DNA of 64,000 nt from Ktedonobacter robiniae. GTDB lineage: Bacteria; Chloroflexota; Ktedonobacteria; Ktedonobacterales; Ktedonobacteraceae. Both the position numbers and the translations under genes were made by a program. The stretch covers positions 310,001-374,000 of the forward strand of contig NZ_BNJG01000002.1 of the NCBI RefSeq assembly GCF_016587375.1, read 5' to 3'. How positions within the stretch are numbered: position 1 is the first letter of the stretch; every line of letters starts with the position of its first letter. Below are positions 29,145 to 37,837 of the stretch, one piece after another. The notes under the pieces were generated by a model that was given only the letters and a program-made list of their open reading frames with translations, did not search any database and was not told the DNA's origin.

Positions 29145-30740
29145 GTGAGCGAGACATCAACCATCAGTGACAAGAGAATGGGACAGGCACAAGAATACGG
29201 CTGGTCGCAGCATTTGCAAAGACGTGTGCTGCGTCTCCTCATGCAGCACGACCGACCGCTCCTGCGCAACCAGTTTCGTCTCTTCTTTGCCAGCAGCACA
29301 TTACCGTCCATCCCCCTCTTACAGAAATACGATCGATACATCAAATTACAAACATTGAGTAATGAGCTCCTGGACGACATTATGCCGCGTATCAGACGAC
29401 AACTGAGCTTACAGACCAATCATCTCCGTCTGAGAGAGGAAGCGCCAACACGTGGCAACATCGACTGGAATCGCACGCTGGAGCGAAGTTGGCAGCAGCT
29501 ACCCGGACAACCGGCATTGCTCTTCGAGAGCCGTATCCGTCAGCGCAGCATGAAAACGCCGGAGAACCTGTTGACTGTCGCCATCCTGCTCGCCTTTCGT
29601 CAGGAAGTCCAGCAGGCCATCGGAGAATTTTTTGACGACGAAGCCTTGAACGTTCAGGAGCGTCAGACACTGGTCAGCGCCGACGAGCGTGTCGAGCGCG
29701 AGCTTAGCGCCCCCTACGCCCGTATGCTCAAAGAACAGGCCAGCCAGATCGACATCCAGGCTCACATCCAGACAATTGCACCCCGTCTGCGTCCCGGATC
29801 CTATCGGGATCTCCTGGCATGGTGGCAACACTTTACCCGCTTCAGGATTGGGCGTGCAACCGACAAACGGTCCACCACCCTGAGCACCACCCGCAATGAT
29901 GAAAAGACGGACGCATGGTTATACGAACTCTGGATCATGCTGGAGATGATTCACCTTTTACAGCAGGAGGCAGCAATTCAGCCACAAGACATGACAATTG
30001 CTACCGACCTGTTGCAGTGCACATTTAGCTGGCAGCAACGGCGTTTCCGGCTGATCTACAACCGCCAGCTTGACACTTCAAGCAACTATCGATCGACATG
30101 GGAGCACGGTCCCGCAACGCGTCCCGACTACACTATCGAGCGCGAAACCCCACTCACAGTCGAGCATCGGGAGAAATTGATCTGGCGTGAGCCATCCGTT
30201 ATTCTCGACGCCAAATACTATCTAAGTGGTAGCGACCCGACCAGTACCCATAAACCGATCAAAAAGATGCTCGGCGACATGGAGTTGCTGGGATCACCAT
30301 GCGGGATGCTCTTCTTTCCCCTTATCGCCGAGCCGACGGACGATACTCAGATTACGCGCACCATTCAGCGTAGAGAGGGGCACTATCAGCCATCATCAAT
30401 CGCCTCGCCGGGAATCCACCTGTATCAGATCAGCCCGGCGCTTCCACTATCCATCTTGCAACAGCGGCTGCGGGCCATCCTCGATCGCGCCACCGACAAC
30501 CTGCCGGAGCGATCCAAACCGGTCTGTCAGGGAACCTTTCTGGAGAGAGGAACCGTAAATGCAGCAGGTTATACACCACAATCATGCAGCATACTCTGTC
30601 CCAAACCGCATATTGGTCCGGGAGTATTTGACATCGTCAACCGAGATAGAGATTGCCTGAAGAATCCGCGCGTCTGTCACGTCATCGGACAGCCAATCGA
30701 GCCTCCGAGGATGGAAGAAGCATTGAATGAAACCATATAA
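29145..30740 (+). CDS. McrC/DUF2357-like PD-(D/E)XK nuclease, DISARM-linked
   Basis: A 531-aa protein, helical for the first 260 residues. It then shows a PD-(D/E)XK site: Glu in AWLYELWIMLEMIHLL near 260, Asp in RPDYTIE near 326, and ILDAKYYLSG (D-x-K) near 354, followed by CGMLFFPLIAEP. The last 60 residues have a Cys/His-rich pattern (CSILCPKPHIGPG, then DCLKNPRVCHV) that may bind zinc. This matches McrC-type partners of McrB-like ATPases. The GTG start at 29145 has a weak site; an ATG at 29178 is an alternative. It is the last gene of the GC-rich operon. No terminator was seen before the IS256 end at 30836. Confidence 0.82.
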   Translation: MSETSTISDKRMGQAQEYGWSQHLQRRVLRLLMQHDRPLLRNQFRLFFASSTLPSIPLLQKYDRYIKLQTLSNELLDDIMPRIRRQLSLQTNHLRLREEAPTRGNIDWNRTLERSWQQLPGQPALLFESRIRQRSMKTPENLLTVAILLAFRQEVQQAIGEFFDDEALNVQERQTLVSADERVERELSAPYARMLKEQASQIDIQAHIQTIAPRLRPGSYRDLLAWWQHFTRFRIGRATDKRSTTLSTTRNDEKTDAWLYELWIMLEMIHLLQQEAAIQPQDMTIATDLLQCTFSWQQRRFRLIYNRQLDTSSNYRSTWEHGPATRPDYTIERETPLTVEHREKLIWREPSVILDAKYYLSGSDPTSTHKPIKKMLGDMELLGSPCGMLFFPLIAEPTDDTQITRTIQRREGHYQPSSIASPGIHLYQISPALPLSILQQRLRAILDRATDNLPERSKPVCQGTFLERGTVNAAGYTPQSCSILCPKPHIGPGVFDIVNRDRDCLKNPRVCHVIGQPIEPPRMEEALNETI

Positions 30741-30911
30741 ATTGTCAAATAGAGGTTTATGATACAAACAGGCGTATCAGCTAGGCAAGTGTCATTTGTA
30801 GCCTTTCATTTTGTGACGACTCCCCACGGCTTAAAGAGGATGTAAAATATTTTGTGTAAGTGGTCACAGAAAACGTAGTAGATGAAGATGATGCAAGAAG
30901 GAGGAAAACCG

Positions 30912-31958
30912 ATGACCATTCGACGCGAACTGATCGATGAGTTGCTCAAAGAATGTGGCGACCCCAAGGAGATTCTTGCTGAGGGTGGCTTACTCAAACA
31001 ACTGACCAAGGCCCTCATTGAGCGCTGCCTGGAAACAGAGATGGAAGAGCACCTGGGCTATCCTAAGCACACCAAACGTAGCGAGAGCCCAGGCAACACC
31101 CGCAATGGAAGCAGCCGCAAGACCCTCAAGGGATCACAAGGAGAAATCACGGTTGCTGTCCCACGTGACCGTGAAGCCAGCTTTGAACCGGTCCTGGTTC
31201 CCAAGCACCAGATGCGACTGGAGGGCTTCGAAGACAAGATTCTGGCTCTCTATGCGCGTGGCATGACAACCAGAGATATCCAAGCACAAATCCAGGAGTT
31301 GTATGGGGTGGAGATTTCTCCCACCTTTGTCTCTAACGTCACCGAAGCCGTGATGGAGGAGGTACGTCAATGGCAGAACCGTCCACTGGAGCAAGTCTAT
31401 CCCATTGTCTACGTTGATTGCCTGGTGGTGAAAGTCCGCGAGAACCAGCGCATCATCAATCGAGCGCTCTATCTGGCTCTGGGCGTGGATATGGAAGGGC
31501 AAAAAGAATTGCTTGGGATGTGGCTGGGACACAATGAAGGGGCCAAATTCTGGCTGTCAGTTTTCACCGAGCTGCATAATCGAGGGCTTAAAGATATCTT
31601 CATTGCCTGTGTCGATGGGCTGACTGGCTTACCAGAGGCGATTGAAACTCTCTACCCACGCACCCGTGTCCAGCTCTGTATGGTGCATATGGTGCGCAAT
31701 TCACTCAAATATGTCTCCTACAAACACCGCAAGGAGGTGGCAGCCGACTTAAAGCTGATCTACTCCGCCGCAACGGAAAGCGAAGCGCAGGTCTACCTCG
31801 ACCTCTTTGCCGAGAAGTGGGATCGGCAGTATCCAAGCATCAGTAAGCTGTGGGCTATGCACTGGAGTCATGTGATTCCGCTGTTTGCCTTTCCTGAGGA
31901 CATCCGCAAGGTCATTTACACCACCAACGCCATTGAGTCGGTCAATATGTCGTTACGC
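30912..31958 (+). pseudogene. IS256-family transposase, 5' exon (349 codons)
   Basis: Mutator-type DDE transposase. The ATG at 30912 follows AGGAGGAAAACCG. Visible catalytic parts are Asp in YPIVYVDCLVVKV, Asp in IACVDGLTGLPEAI and Glu in TTNAIESVNMSLR. The reading frame is cut immediately after MSLR by the group II intron start GTGCG. It resumes at 37131 as KVTRNHRIFPSDEAVYKVVY, and joining the two gives a normal 403-aa transposase. As it stands, transposase can only be made if the intron splices, and the intron's own protein gene is disrupted. Confidence 0.88.
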
Positions 31959-32552
31959 GTGCGATTCGTTTGTTCCAAAACCGTGAAAACGGGGGAGGAA
32001 CAGCACCGGATATACATCCGGCTGACAACTGATAGTTCGATGATGGGCGTAATTCCCATCCCTCCAGGTGAAAAGAGGAACAGCATTCTCCCCTCAGTAG
32101 CGACTGGTCACCAATCTGAGAAGCGGGAGGAAATGGGGTTAAGTTACAAACTCGATGCAACGAACATCCCTAGCAAGTTGCTATGGCTAGCGTAAGCGAA
32201 CCTGTACCAGAACCGTCGTTAACATGAACAAGCCAACGCGAGTTAACGCAAGTATCATTGAGCCAACGCGGGGCTTGGTCCAAAATGGACAAGGCTAGGG
32301 GCCGACATGTGCGTAAATGATCGGCATTCACCCCCACAAAACCCGGCGGATAGCAGGAGTCCTACGGCAACGGAAAACGGACTATCGGAACGAAGTAACC
32401 AGCAGATTGTTCTCATGCAAGGTCGAAAGCATGAGCAGGCACCAGCCGCAAGCATCTGTCTGGTGGGATGGTCTGAGAAGCAAATGCCTGGGGTAATGCC
32501 CAGGATACGCTGACGCAGACCCGATACTGTGGAATGAAGGAGTGCAAGTCGC
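31959..32552 (+). ncRNA. Group II intron ribozyme, 5' domains (I-IV)
   Basis: 594 bases between the intron 5' end and the maturase start, with no protein gene. It holds many short complementary runs, as expected for domains I-III, including AGTTAACGCAAGT and ACTATCGGAACGAAGTAACC, the second of which could supply an exon-binding site for the GTTAC in the 5' exon. The fold was judged by position and conserved ends, not computed. Confidence 0.7.
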
Positions 32553-32939
32553 ATGGAAGAAACCAAGGCACCGGACGCAAGTTCGAGTGAGGAATGGGCA
32601 GGATTACCCTGGCGTAAGCTAGAGCAACACCAGTACCGCCTGCAAAAGCGCATCTTCAAAGCCTCTGAACGTGGAGATCTGAAAACAGTTCACCAGCTAC
32701 AGAAATTGTTAATGAAGTCTCGGTCCGCTCGACTCTTAGCAGTCCGGCGAGTGACCCAGGATAACCAGGGCAAGAAAACCGCTGGCATAGATGGAATAAA
32801 ATCCGTCCAACCAACCAGTCGATTTGCCATGGTGGAAGCAATTCACCCGAAACGGATGAGCCAGAGGAAGCCACAGCCGCTCAGGCGCGTCTGGATACCC
32901 AAGCCGGGAAAAACTGAGCAAAGGCCATTGGGCATTCCC
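32553..32939 (+). pseudogene. Group II intron reverse transcriptase/maturase, 5' part
   Basis: 129 codons from the ATG at 32553 encode the RT-0/RT-1 region (LPWRKLEQHQYRLQKRIFKA, then RRVTQDNQGKKTAGIDGIKS and WIPKPGKTEQRPLGIP). After the Pro codon ending at 32939 the sequence switches to the recombinase element and the frame runs on into non-homologous residues. The missing remainder begins at 35702. Exact removal of the insert would rejoin GIP to VMFDRACQ in frame. Confidence 0.9.
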
Positions 32940-33035
32940 ATATGTGTTGCACACTGCCTCTCTTTCCAGGCAATGTTCGGGATTCCATGTGTCCTCCTCC
33001 TGGTGGATCGGAAGATTCGATCCACCATCATAGTA

Positions 33036-35153
33036 TTACTTTACCACAGACGACGTTGCCTCTTGGGCTTGGTGCCGCTTCCATTTCCGCTTGATGGGCT
33101 TGCGTAACGCGGAGATGATCTCAGGGGTGAGCGTGATCCAGCGCGGTCCCAGAGGCGTAGAACGAACGCTTTCCAACCGCCCCGTCTTGCACCACGCGGC
33201 AATGGTCGAGACGTCCACGTTAAGCAATTCCGCAGCGGCTTTTGCCGAGTAGGGTCCGTCTCCCCGCTGCCCGGTTGGAGCTGCCTTCGGACGTTCTGGA
33301 CAGCCAGTAGGAATGTGATAGGCATAGCGAATCCACTCAACTTTGCTCGTCGTAAACGAGCCTCCCATCCCAGCTTGCGCCCCTTCCTCATTGAGCACAA
33401 CGGCAATTTGCGCATTGGTATGGCTTGCAGACAACTCCCTCACGCGATCCACCACCTCTTGGCTGGTCTGACGCTCTTCCCACGATTTTTTGTGACGTGG
33501 GATGGCTAGACGCGTGAGGGCCTCGGTCTGCCAACGAATGGCAACATCGATGACGTTGCCTCGCTTGGAGAGCGTCACATCCTTGATCAACCAACGCAGC
33601 AGTCGCTTGCGCTCTGCGAATGTTGTTGTTGGAGCATGCCAGATGGCGGGCAGATCCTGGGAAAGGGTGCGAATCTGCTCCCGTTGTGAGGCTGTGAGCG
33701 AGAGGGCTGCCTGTTTGGGCAAGAGGGCATATTCTCGCTCCAATTGCTCGACCTCAGCCAATTTCTCATTCCATTCTCGCTCCAGACTCCTGGCCACCAG
33801 GCGATTGTCCGGATCCACGGTCTTGTAGCGTCGGCAAGCCAGGTCAGCTTCATACTGCGCTCGTTCAATCTGGCGGTGCCACTGCTGATCTGCCTGTCTG
33901 GCACGCGCTTCCACCTGATCAAGTGCCCAGAGCGCCACCTCCAGATTGGCAGGCTCGATCGCTTCCAGAAAACACCGAACCACGGCTTGATCGATACGAT
34001 CTCCCCGCATGGTCTGGCAGGTTTTCCCGGCAAGTTGCGAATGGATCTGGTGACATTCATACATCAACAAGGAGCCATTGCGTTGATAGCGAATGGTCAT
34101 GCGTCGACCACAGGAGCCACACAACACCATGCCTTGCAAGAGCGATGGCCCTTCACGAACTGCTCCTCGATGTTCCTCAGCACGCCAGGTGCGGTTATCG
34201 TCGAGTTGTCGCTGGTTGCGCAGAAATTGTTCCCAGGTGATGTAGCCGGGATGGGCATCCAGCAGCACAATGGGCCAGTCTTCCTGTTTGATCCGGCAGG
34301 TTCTCCCTTTGATGCGAGGTTCTTCACCAGGAAGGGGACGTCGCCGGAACTGGGTGCGCCCGTAGACGTAGGCTCCTGCATACAAAGGGCTATGCAAGAT
34401 ATTCAAGACCCGTTCATGGGTGAGACGGCCCCAGATCAGTTCATCGGCTTGCTTGCCTCCCCACCAACGCGTCGGAAACCGCAAGTGCTGGTCAGCAAAG
34501 GTCCTGACCACAGCTAGCGCCGAATTGTAGTGCTCAAAGAGCGAGAACACCAGACGAACGGCTTCGGCAACTGCCTCATCCGAGTCAAGCACGATCTTGC
34601 CGACCGGATCGTAGACGAGGCCAATGGGCAAGCGAAAGCGCAGCTGTCCTTGCTCTGCTTTCGTCAGTTTGCCTCCTTGCAGCCGTTGATGCAACCAATG
34701 CAGTTCGGCCTCGGACATATTGCCCTTGAAGCCAAGCAGCAAGCGGTCATTGTAGGCTCCCGGATCATAGATGCCCTCTTCGTCAATGACGAGCGTCTCG
34801 GAGAGCGCACAGATCTCCAGCAGTCGATACCAGTCACTGCACGAACGAGCCAAGCGCGAGACTTCCAGACTCAGTACGGCTCCAACGTGTCCCAGACCGA
34901 CTTCAGCAACCAGCCATTGAAAGCCATCACGGCCAAGGGAAGAAGAGCCCGATTGCCCTTGATCCTGGTCCACTACCTGGATGCTGGTAGGAGTCCACCC
35001 CAGGTCCTGAGCGCGCTGAACGAGATCATACTGCCTGGTGGTACTGCCGCTGTTCTCTCGTACCTGGAACAAGGTCGATTGTCGCACATAGATGACAGCG
35101 AGCCGGTCGAGATGATCAGAACGGATTTTTGGAGCGGGTTGTCGGGTAAGCAC
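33036..35153 (-). CDS. Large serine recombinase
   Basis: 705 aa. The N-terminal resolvase domain has LAVIYVRQSTLFQV with the nucleophilic Ser, and SLEVSRLARSCSDWYRLLEI. The recombinase domain follows (residues about 180-300). A zinc ribbon MVLCGSCGRRM with later Cys residues in MYECHQIHS and GKTCQTMRG comes next, then a coiled-coil region and a C-terminal helix-turn-helix (YSAKAAAELLNVDVSTIAAW) that may read the target. It catalyses integration and excision of the element through a covalent Ser-DNA link. Its start overlaps the 88-aa gene by 38 bases. The frame is complete, so the element may still be mobile. Confidence 0.93.
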   Translation of the reverse strand: MLTRQPAPKIRSDHLDRLAVIYVRQSTLFQVRENSGSTTRQYDLVQRAQDLGWTPTSIQVVDQDQGQSGSSSLGRDGFQWLVAEVGLGHVGAVLSLEVSRLARSCSDWYRLLEICALSETLVIDEEGIYDPGAYNDRLLLGFKGNMSEAELHWLHQRLQGGKLTKAEQGQLRFRLPIGLVYDPVGKIVLDSDEAVAEAVRLVFSLFEHYNSALAVVRTFADQHLRFPTRWWGGKQADELIWGRLTHERVLNILHSPLYAGAYVYGRTQFRRRPLPGEEPRIKGRTCRIKQEDWPIVLLDAHPGYITWEQFLRNQRQLDDNRTWRAEEHRGAVREGPSLLQGMVLCGSCGRRMTIRYQRNGSLLMYECHQIHSQLAGKTCQTMRGDRIDQAVVRCFLEAIEPANLEVALWALDQVEARARQADQQWHRQIERAQYEADLACRRYKTVDPDNRLVARSLEREWNEKLAEVEQLEREYALLPKQAALSLTASQREQIRTLSQDLPAIWHAPTTTFAERKRLLRWLIKDVTLSKRGNVIDVAIRWQTEALTRLAIPRHKKSWEERQTSQEVVDRVRELSASHTNAQIAVVLNEEGAQAGMGGSFTTSKVEWIRYAYHIPTGCPERPKAAPTGQRGDGPYSAKAAAELLNVDVSTIAAWCKTGRLESVRSTPLGPRWITLTPEIISALRKPIKRKWKRHQAQEATSSVVK

Positions 35154-35382
35154 AGCCGGCCTCCTTTGCAGTGCAGGCGTTGCCAGGATGAGCAGCTACC
35201 ATATGTAACGCAAGCTCAGCCAGCAAACCAGCAATACGAGTGCGCAGATCATGAGGGAGGGCAGGCCACACCTGCCTCGGTGTCACCTGCACATCACGAG
35301 AACATGGGTGTGAGAACATGGGCAACATACACACACCTCCTTGTTGAGCACCGATCAGATGAAGCACGACGATCACGCTCAT
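35116..35382 (-). CDS. Small accessory protein of the recombinase element
   Basis: 88 aa, with a helical core VWPALPHDLRTRIAGLLAEL. It starts in an ATGA overlap with the DUF5372-like gene and itself overlaps the recombinase start, so all three are translated together. Its role is not known; a recombination directionality or regulatory function would fit such a position, but this is a guess. The last 20 or so residues lie over the recombinase N-terminal codons. Confidence 0.65.
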   Translation of the reverse strand: MSVIVVLHLIGAQQGGVCMLPMFSHPCSRDVQVTPRQVWPALPHDLRTRIAGLLAELALHMVAAHPGNACTAKEAGCAYPTTRSKNPF

Positions 35383-35660
35383 ATCGTAAGACCTCCTGCA
35401 AGCAAATGACGTTGGCGTTGCTGCTCAATGAATTGGGCAATCTGCCACAATCCTTCAATCGAGAGCAGGGCAGGTACTGTTGCGCCAGAATCAGCCTCGC
35501 AAGCGCCTGCGTAATCCGTTAGGCTTGCCGCAATCGCTCCGTGATAACCATCGGGCAGACGAATGATGAGGTCAGGATCTGACCCGCGGCGCACGCGAAC
35601 GAGTCGCACGCGTTGACCATGCAAGGGATGGAATGGATGGGTAACGGTCACCCATTCCAC
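35379..35660 (-). CDS. DUF5372-like accessory protein of the recombinase element
   Basis: About 93 aa from a GTG at 35660. The core VTHPFHPLHGQRVRLVRVRR followed by LIIRLPDGYHGAIAASLTDY resembles the DUF5372 family, which commonly accompanies recombinase genes. The open frame continues upstream past the element boundary at about 35701 into maturase DNA, so the true start must lie inside the element; a second in-frame GTG is at 35651. It is the first gene of the three-gene set. Confidence 0.65.
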   Translation of the reverse strand: MEWVTVTHPFHPLHGQRVRLVRVRRGSDPDLIIRLPDGYHGAIAASLTDYAGACEADSGATVPALLSIEGLWQIAQFIEQQRQRHLLAGGLTI

Positions 35661-35701
35661 AGATGGCTTGTCAAAGGAGGTAGTGTGCGGTGAAGATGCC
35701 C

Positions 35702-37042
35702 GTGATGTTTGACAGGGCATGTCAGGCACTCGCCAAAGCTGCCCTGGAACCACAATGGGAAGCCTTGTTCGAGGCCAATAGTTACGGTTTCCGACCGGGA
35801 CGCGGTGCCCATGATGCGGTAGGAGCAATCTTCAACAATATCCGATTAAAGAGCAAATATGTTCTGGACGCGGATATCAAGGGTTGTTTCGACAATATCG
35901 ATCATCAAGCGCTCTTAGAAAAACTGCGCACCTATCCTGCAATGCGACGATTGATGAAAGGCTGGCTCAAGGCTGGAGTCATGGAAGTATTGGAACTTTC
36001 TCCGACCAAAGCGGGAACCCCGCAGGGCGGGGTCGTATCTCCATTGCTTGCCAACATCGCCCTCTACGGAATGGAAGCAGCATTGACTTCCGCCTATATC
36101 GGTGAGAACAAGGCTCCATCCGCACTGCGGGGAGCGCCTCAACTCATCCGTTATGCCGACGATTTTGTGGTGTTGCATGCCCAGGAAACAGAAGTTATCA
36201 AGGCGCAGCAAACCATCGCTACATGGTTAGAAGGCATCGGACTGGAATTGAAACCGAGCAAAACACGGCTCTCCCATACCCTGAAAGAATATCAAGGGAA
36301 TGTAGGGTTTACCTTCTTGGGATTTACCATTCGACAATTCCCCGTAGGGAAAACCCATACAGGCAAAGGAAAACCGTCCGGTTTCAAGACGATCATCACG
36401 CCGAGTAAAGAAGGCATCCAACGCCATTTGCAAGAACTCAGGAAGATAGTGCAGAAAAGTCAATCGCTTCCGCAGGAGGAAATCATTGACCAACTCAACC
36501 CGGTTATCCATGGTTGGGCGCTATACTATCGAACGGTCGTGTCTACAAAGCAATTTGTGACATGTGACCACCACTTGGTACGTATGCTGTGGCAGAAGAT
36601 GACCCGAAAACACCCGAAAAAAAGCGCGAGATGGGTAAAAGGGAAGTACTGGCGGACAATTGAAGGGAACACCTGGACATATGCTACGCCAGAGGGACCA
36701 GGGCAGCACGTGCTGAGATGGCATGCGGCGATACCCATCCAACGCCACATAAAGGTAAAAGGCAAAGCAAGCCCGTTCGACGGAAATCTCCTTTATTGGG
36801 CAAAACGCTTAAAAGATCACCCATTAACGAAGAAAACGCTGGGAAAACTGCTACGGAAACAGCAAGGAAAATGCCGATGGTGTGAACTTTACTTCCGGGA
36901 GGAAGATCACATAGAGATCGACCATATCACCCCAAGAAGTGAAGGCGGCGGAGAGGAATTAAGCAACAAATGTGCGCTTCACCGCCACTGCCACGACCAA
37001 AGGCATGCGAAACACGCGACGGAGCGTATCAATGACAAATGA
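35702..37042 (+). pseudogene. Group II intron reverse transcriptase/maturase, 3' part
   Basis: 446 codons resume with VMFDRACQALAKAALEPQWE, the RT-1/RT-2 junction. They run through the palm active site (RYADDFVVLH, the YADD box), the thumb and maturase domain X (GWALYYRTVVSTKQF), and an HNH endonuclease domain at the end (CRWCELYFREEDHIEIDHIT, then LHRHCHDQRH). All catalytic parts are present; only the N-terminal part is separated by the inserted element. A short open frame starting at a GTG at 35690 cannot give the RT-0/RT-1 region, so the maturase is non-functional unless the insert leaves. Confidence 0.9.
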
Positions 37043-37055
37043 CCGCAGTATTGAG

Positions 37056-37092
37056 GAGCCGTGTGAGGCGACAAGTCTCAAGCACGGTTTTG
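37056..37092 (+). ncRNA. Group II intron domain V
   Basis: GAGCCGTGTGAGGCGACAAG continues into TCTCAAGCACGGTTTTG: GAGCCGTG pairs with the CACGGTTT arm and an inner GAGG-type stem closes a GACA loop. This is the conserved catalytic hairpin of group II introns. It sits 13 bases after the maturase stop, and a domain VI-like hairpin with CCGAGCGGAGAGGGCGACCT follows. Confidence 0.8.
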
Positions 37093-37130
37093 GAGCCGAG
37101 CGGAGAGGGCGACCTCTTCGCTTAGGCATC

Positions 37131-37295
37131 AAGGTCACGCGCAACCATCGCATTTTTCCCTCAGATGAGGCGGTGTACAAGGTGGTGTACCTGGCCATGC
37201 ACAACATTGCCAAAAAGTGGACCATGCCCATTCGAAACTGGATACCTGCGCTCAACTGTTTTGCCATTGCATTCGGGGAGCGTTTTCCCCAATAG
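37131..37295 (+). pseudogene. IS256-family transposase, 3' exon
   Basis: Fifty-four codons and a TAG complete the transposase that begins at 30912 (KVTRNHRIFPSDEAVYKVVY, then HNIAKKWTMPIRNWIPALNC). The junction is in frame with the 5' exon. The same peptide occurs in the relic at 8147-8290. Confidence 0.88.
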
Positions 37296-37329
37296 ACAAA
37301 AACACATACACAAAATACTTGACAAACTC

Positions 37330-37534
37330 CATTGTATTAATGGATAGAGATGATCAGATATTGGACTTGCATCCACTTTACCAAATTTTGGCAAACGAAT
37401 ATACTCATCACGAGACACATTTGTGCTTCTTCAAACAACGCAAGGAAGGCGATAAGCGGCTAGAAGGGGAAAGCGTACAGGGCGCATTTAATCTAAATTT
37501 AGATGGATTTGATGACTTTAAAACTTTTAACTGA
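37330..37534 (+). pseudogene. 3' fragment of a gene cut by IS256
   Basis: Directly after the IS256 right end, about 67 codons encode a charged, plausible protein tail (MDRDDQILDLHPLYQILANE and EGESVQGAFNLNLDGFDDF) ending at a TGA. The reading frame runs back into the IS end without a promoter or ribosome site, so it is the stump of a longer gene whose 5' part is not found on the other side of the element. The family is not recognised. The loss of the 5' part agrees with the missing target duplication of the IS256 copy. Confidence 0.6.
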
Positions 37535-37837
37535 TGAGTCAAACTAGCCCTCCAGAAACACAAATGTTAAAGCAGAAAAACATTTCATTGATCTGATGTA
37601 AATACTATGCTTACTTTATGGAGATTAGAGCTAATCTGACCATCATCCATCATTATAATCTGCAAACATATCAACCTATATAGCCTCTTCAGCATTATCA
37701 GTTTGTTACTACTATATATCTTCGTCACTCTTTGCTATACTATGATGCAGGCCAATAGGACGCACTTTTGTTTTGTGGAACTTTACATATTCGCAACGTC
37801 AAAAGCGCTCACAATACACTTCTAAGGGGATTCATAC
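37535..37837. other. AT-rich spacer before hsdM
   Basis: Roughly 300 bases with no gene. It must contain the promoter of the type I restriction operon. A TATACT-like element lies at 37737-37742, but no clean -35 is paired with it. No repeat was seen. Confidence 0.4.

Larger units (their letters stand above)
32940..35701 (-). mobile_element. Large-serine-recombinase element inserted in the intron maturase gene
   Basis: 2,762 bases whose ends share only the triplet CCC (TTCCC at the left junction, GCCCG at the right), and both triplets lie in the same codon phase of the maturase. This is the pattern expected when a large serine recombinase integrates with a very short crossover core. It encodes three overlapping minus-strand genes: a DUF5372-like protein, an 88-aa protein and the recombinase. 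The boundaries are therefore known to within about three bases. Confidence 0.85.
31959..37130 (+). mobile_element. Group II intron, interrupted by a serine-recombinase element
   Basis: The 5' end GTGCGATTCG matches the group II GUGYG consensus and falls exactly between codons of the IS256 transposase. A reverse-transcriptase/maturase gene is present in two parts (32553-32939 and 35702-37042), and a domain V hairpin lies at 37056-37092. The 3' boundary near 37130 is set by where the transposase reading frame resumes; the exact last base is uncertain by one or two. With the 2,762-base insert removed the intron would be about 2.4 kb, a normal size. Confidence 0.88.
30836..37329 (+). mobile_element. 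IS256-family element carrying a nested group II intron
   Basis: Terminal inverted repeats of 27 bases, GAGGATGTAAAATATTTTGT on the left and GAGTTTGTCAAGTATTTTGT on the right (read inward), bracket a split IS256 transposase. The element would be about 1.3 kb without its 5.2-kb intron insert. No matching 8-9-base target duplication is seen (GGCTTAAA left, CATTGTAT right), so one side has probably been rearranged since insertion. It separates the DISARM operon from a truncated gene at 37330. Confidence 0.85.

Noticed and set aside
26751..30740. Search for a drmC phospholipase-D nuclease
   Set aside because: No HxK(x4)D motif was found in either gene after drmB or elsewhere in the operon.
30828..37337. 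Target site duplication for the intron-bearing IS256
   Set aside because: Flanking octamers GGCTTAAA and CATTGTAT do not match, and shifting the ends by a base does not help.
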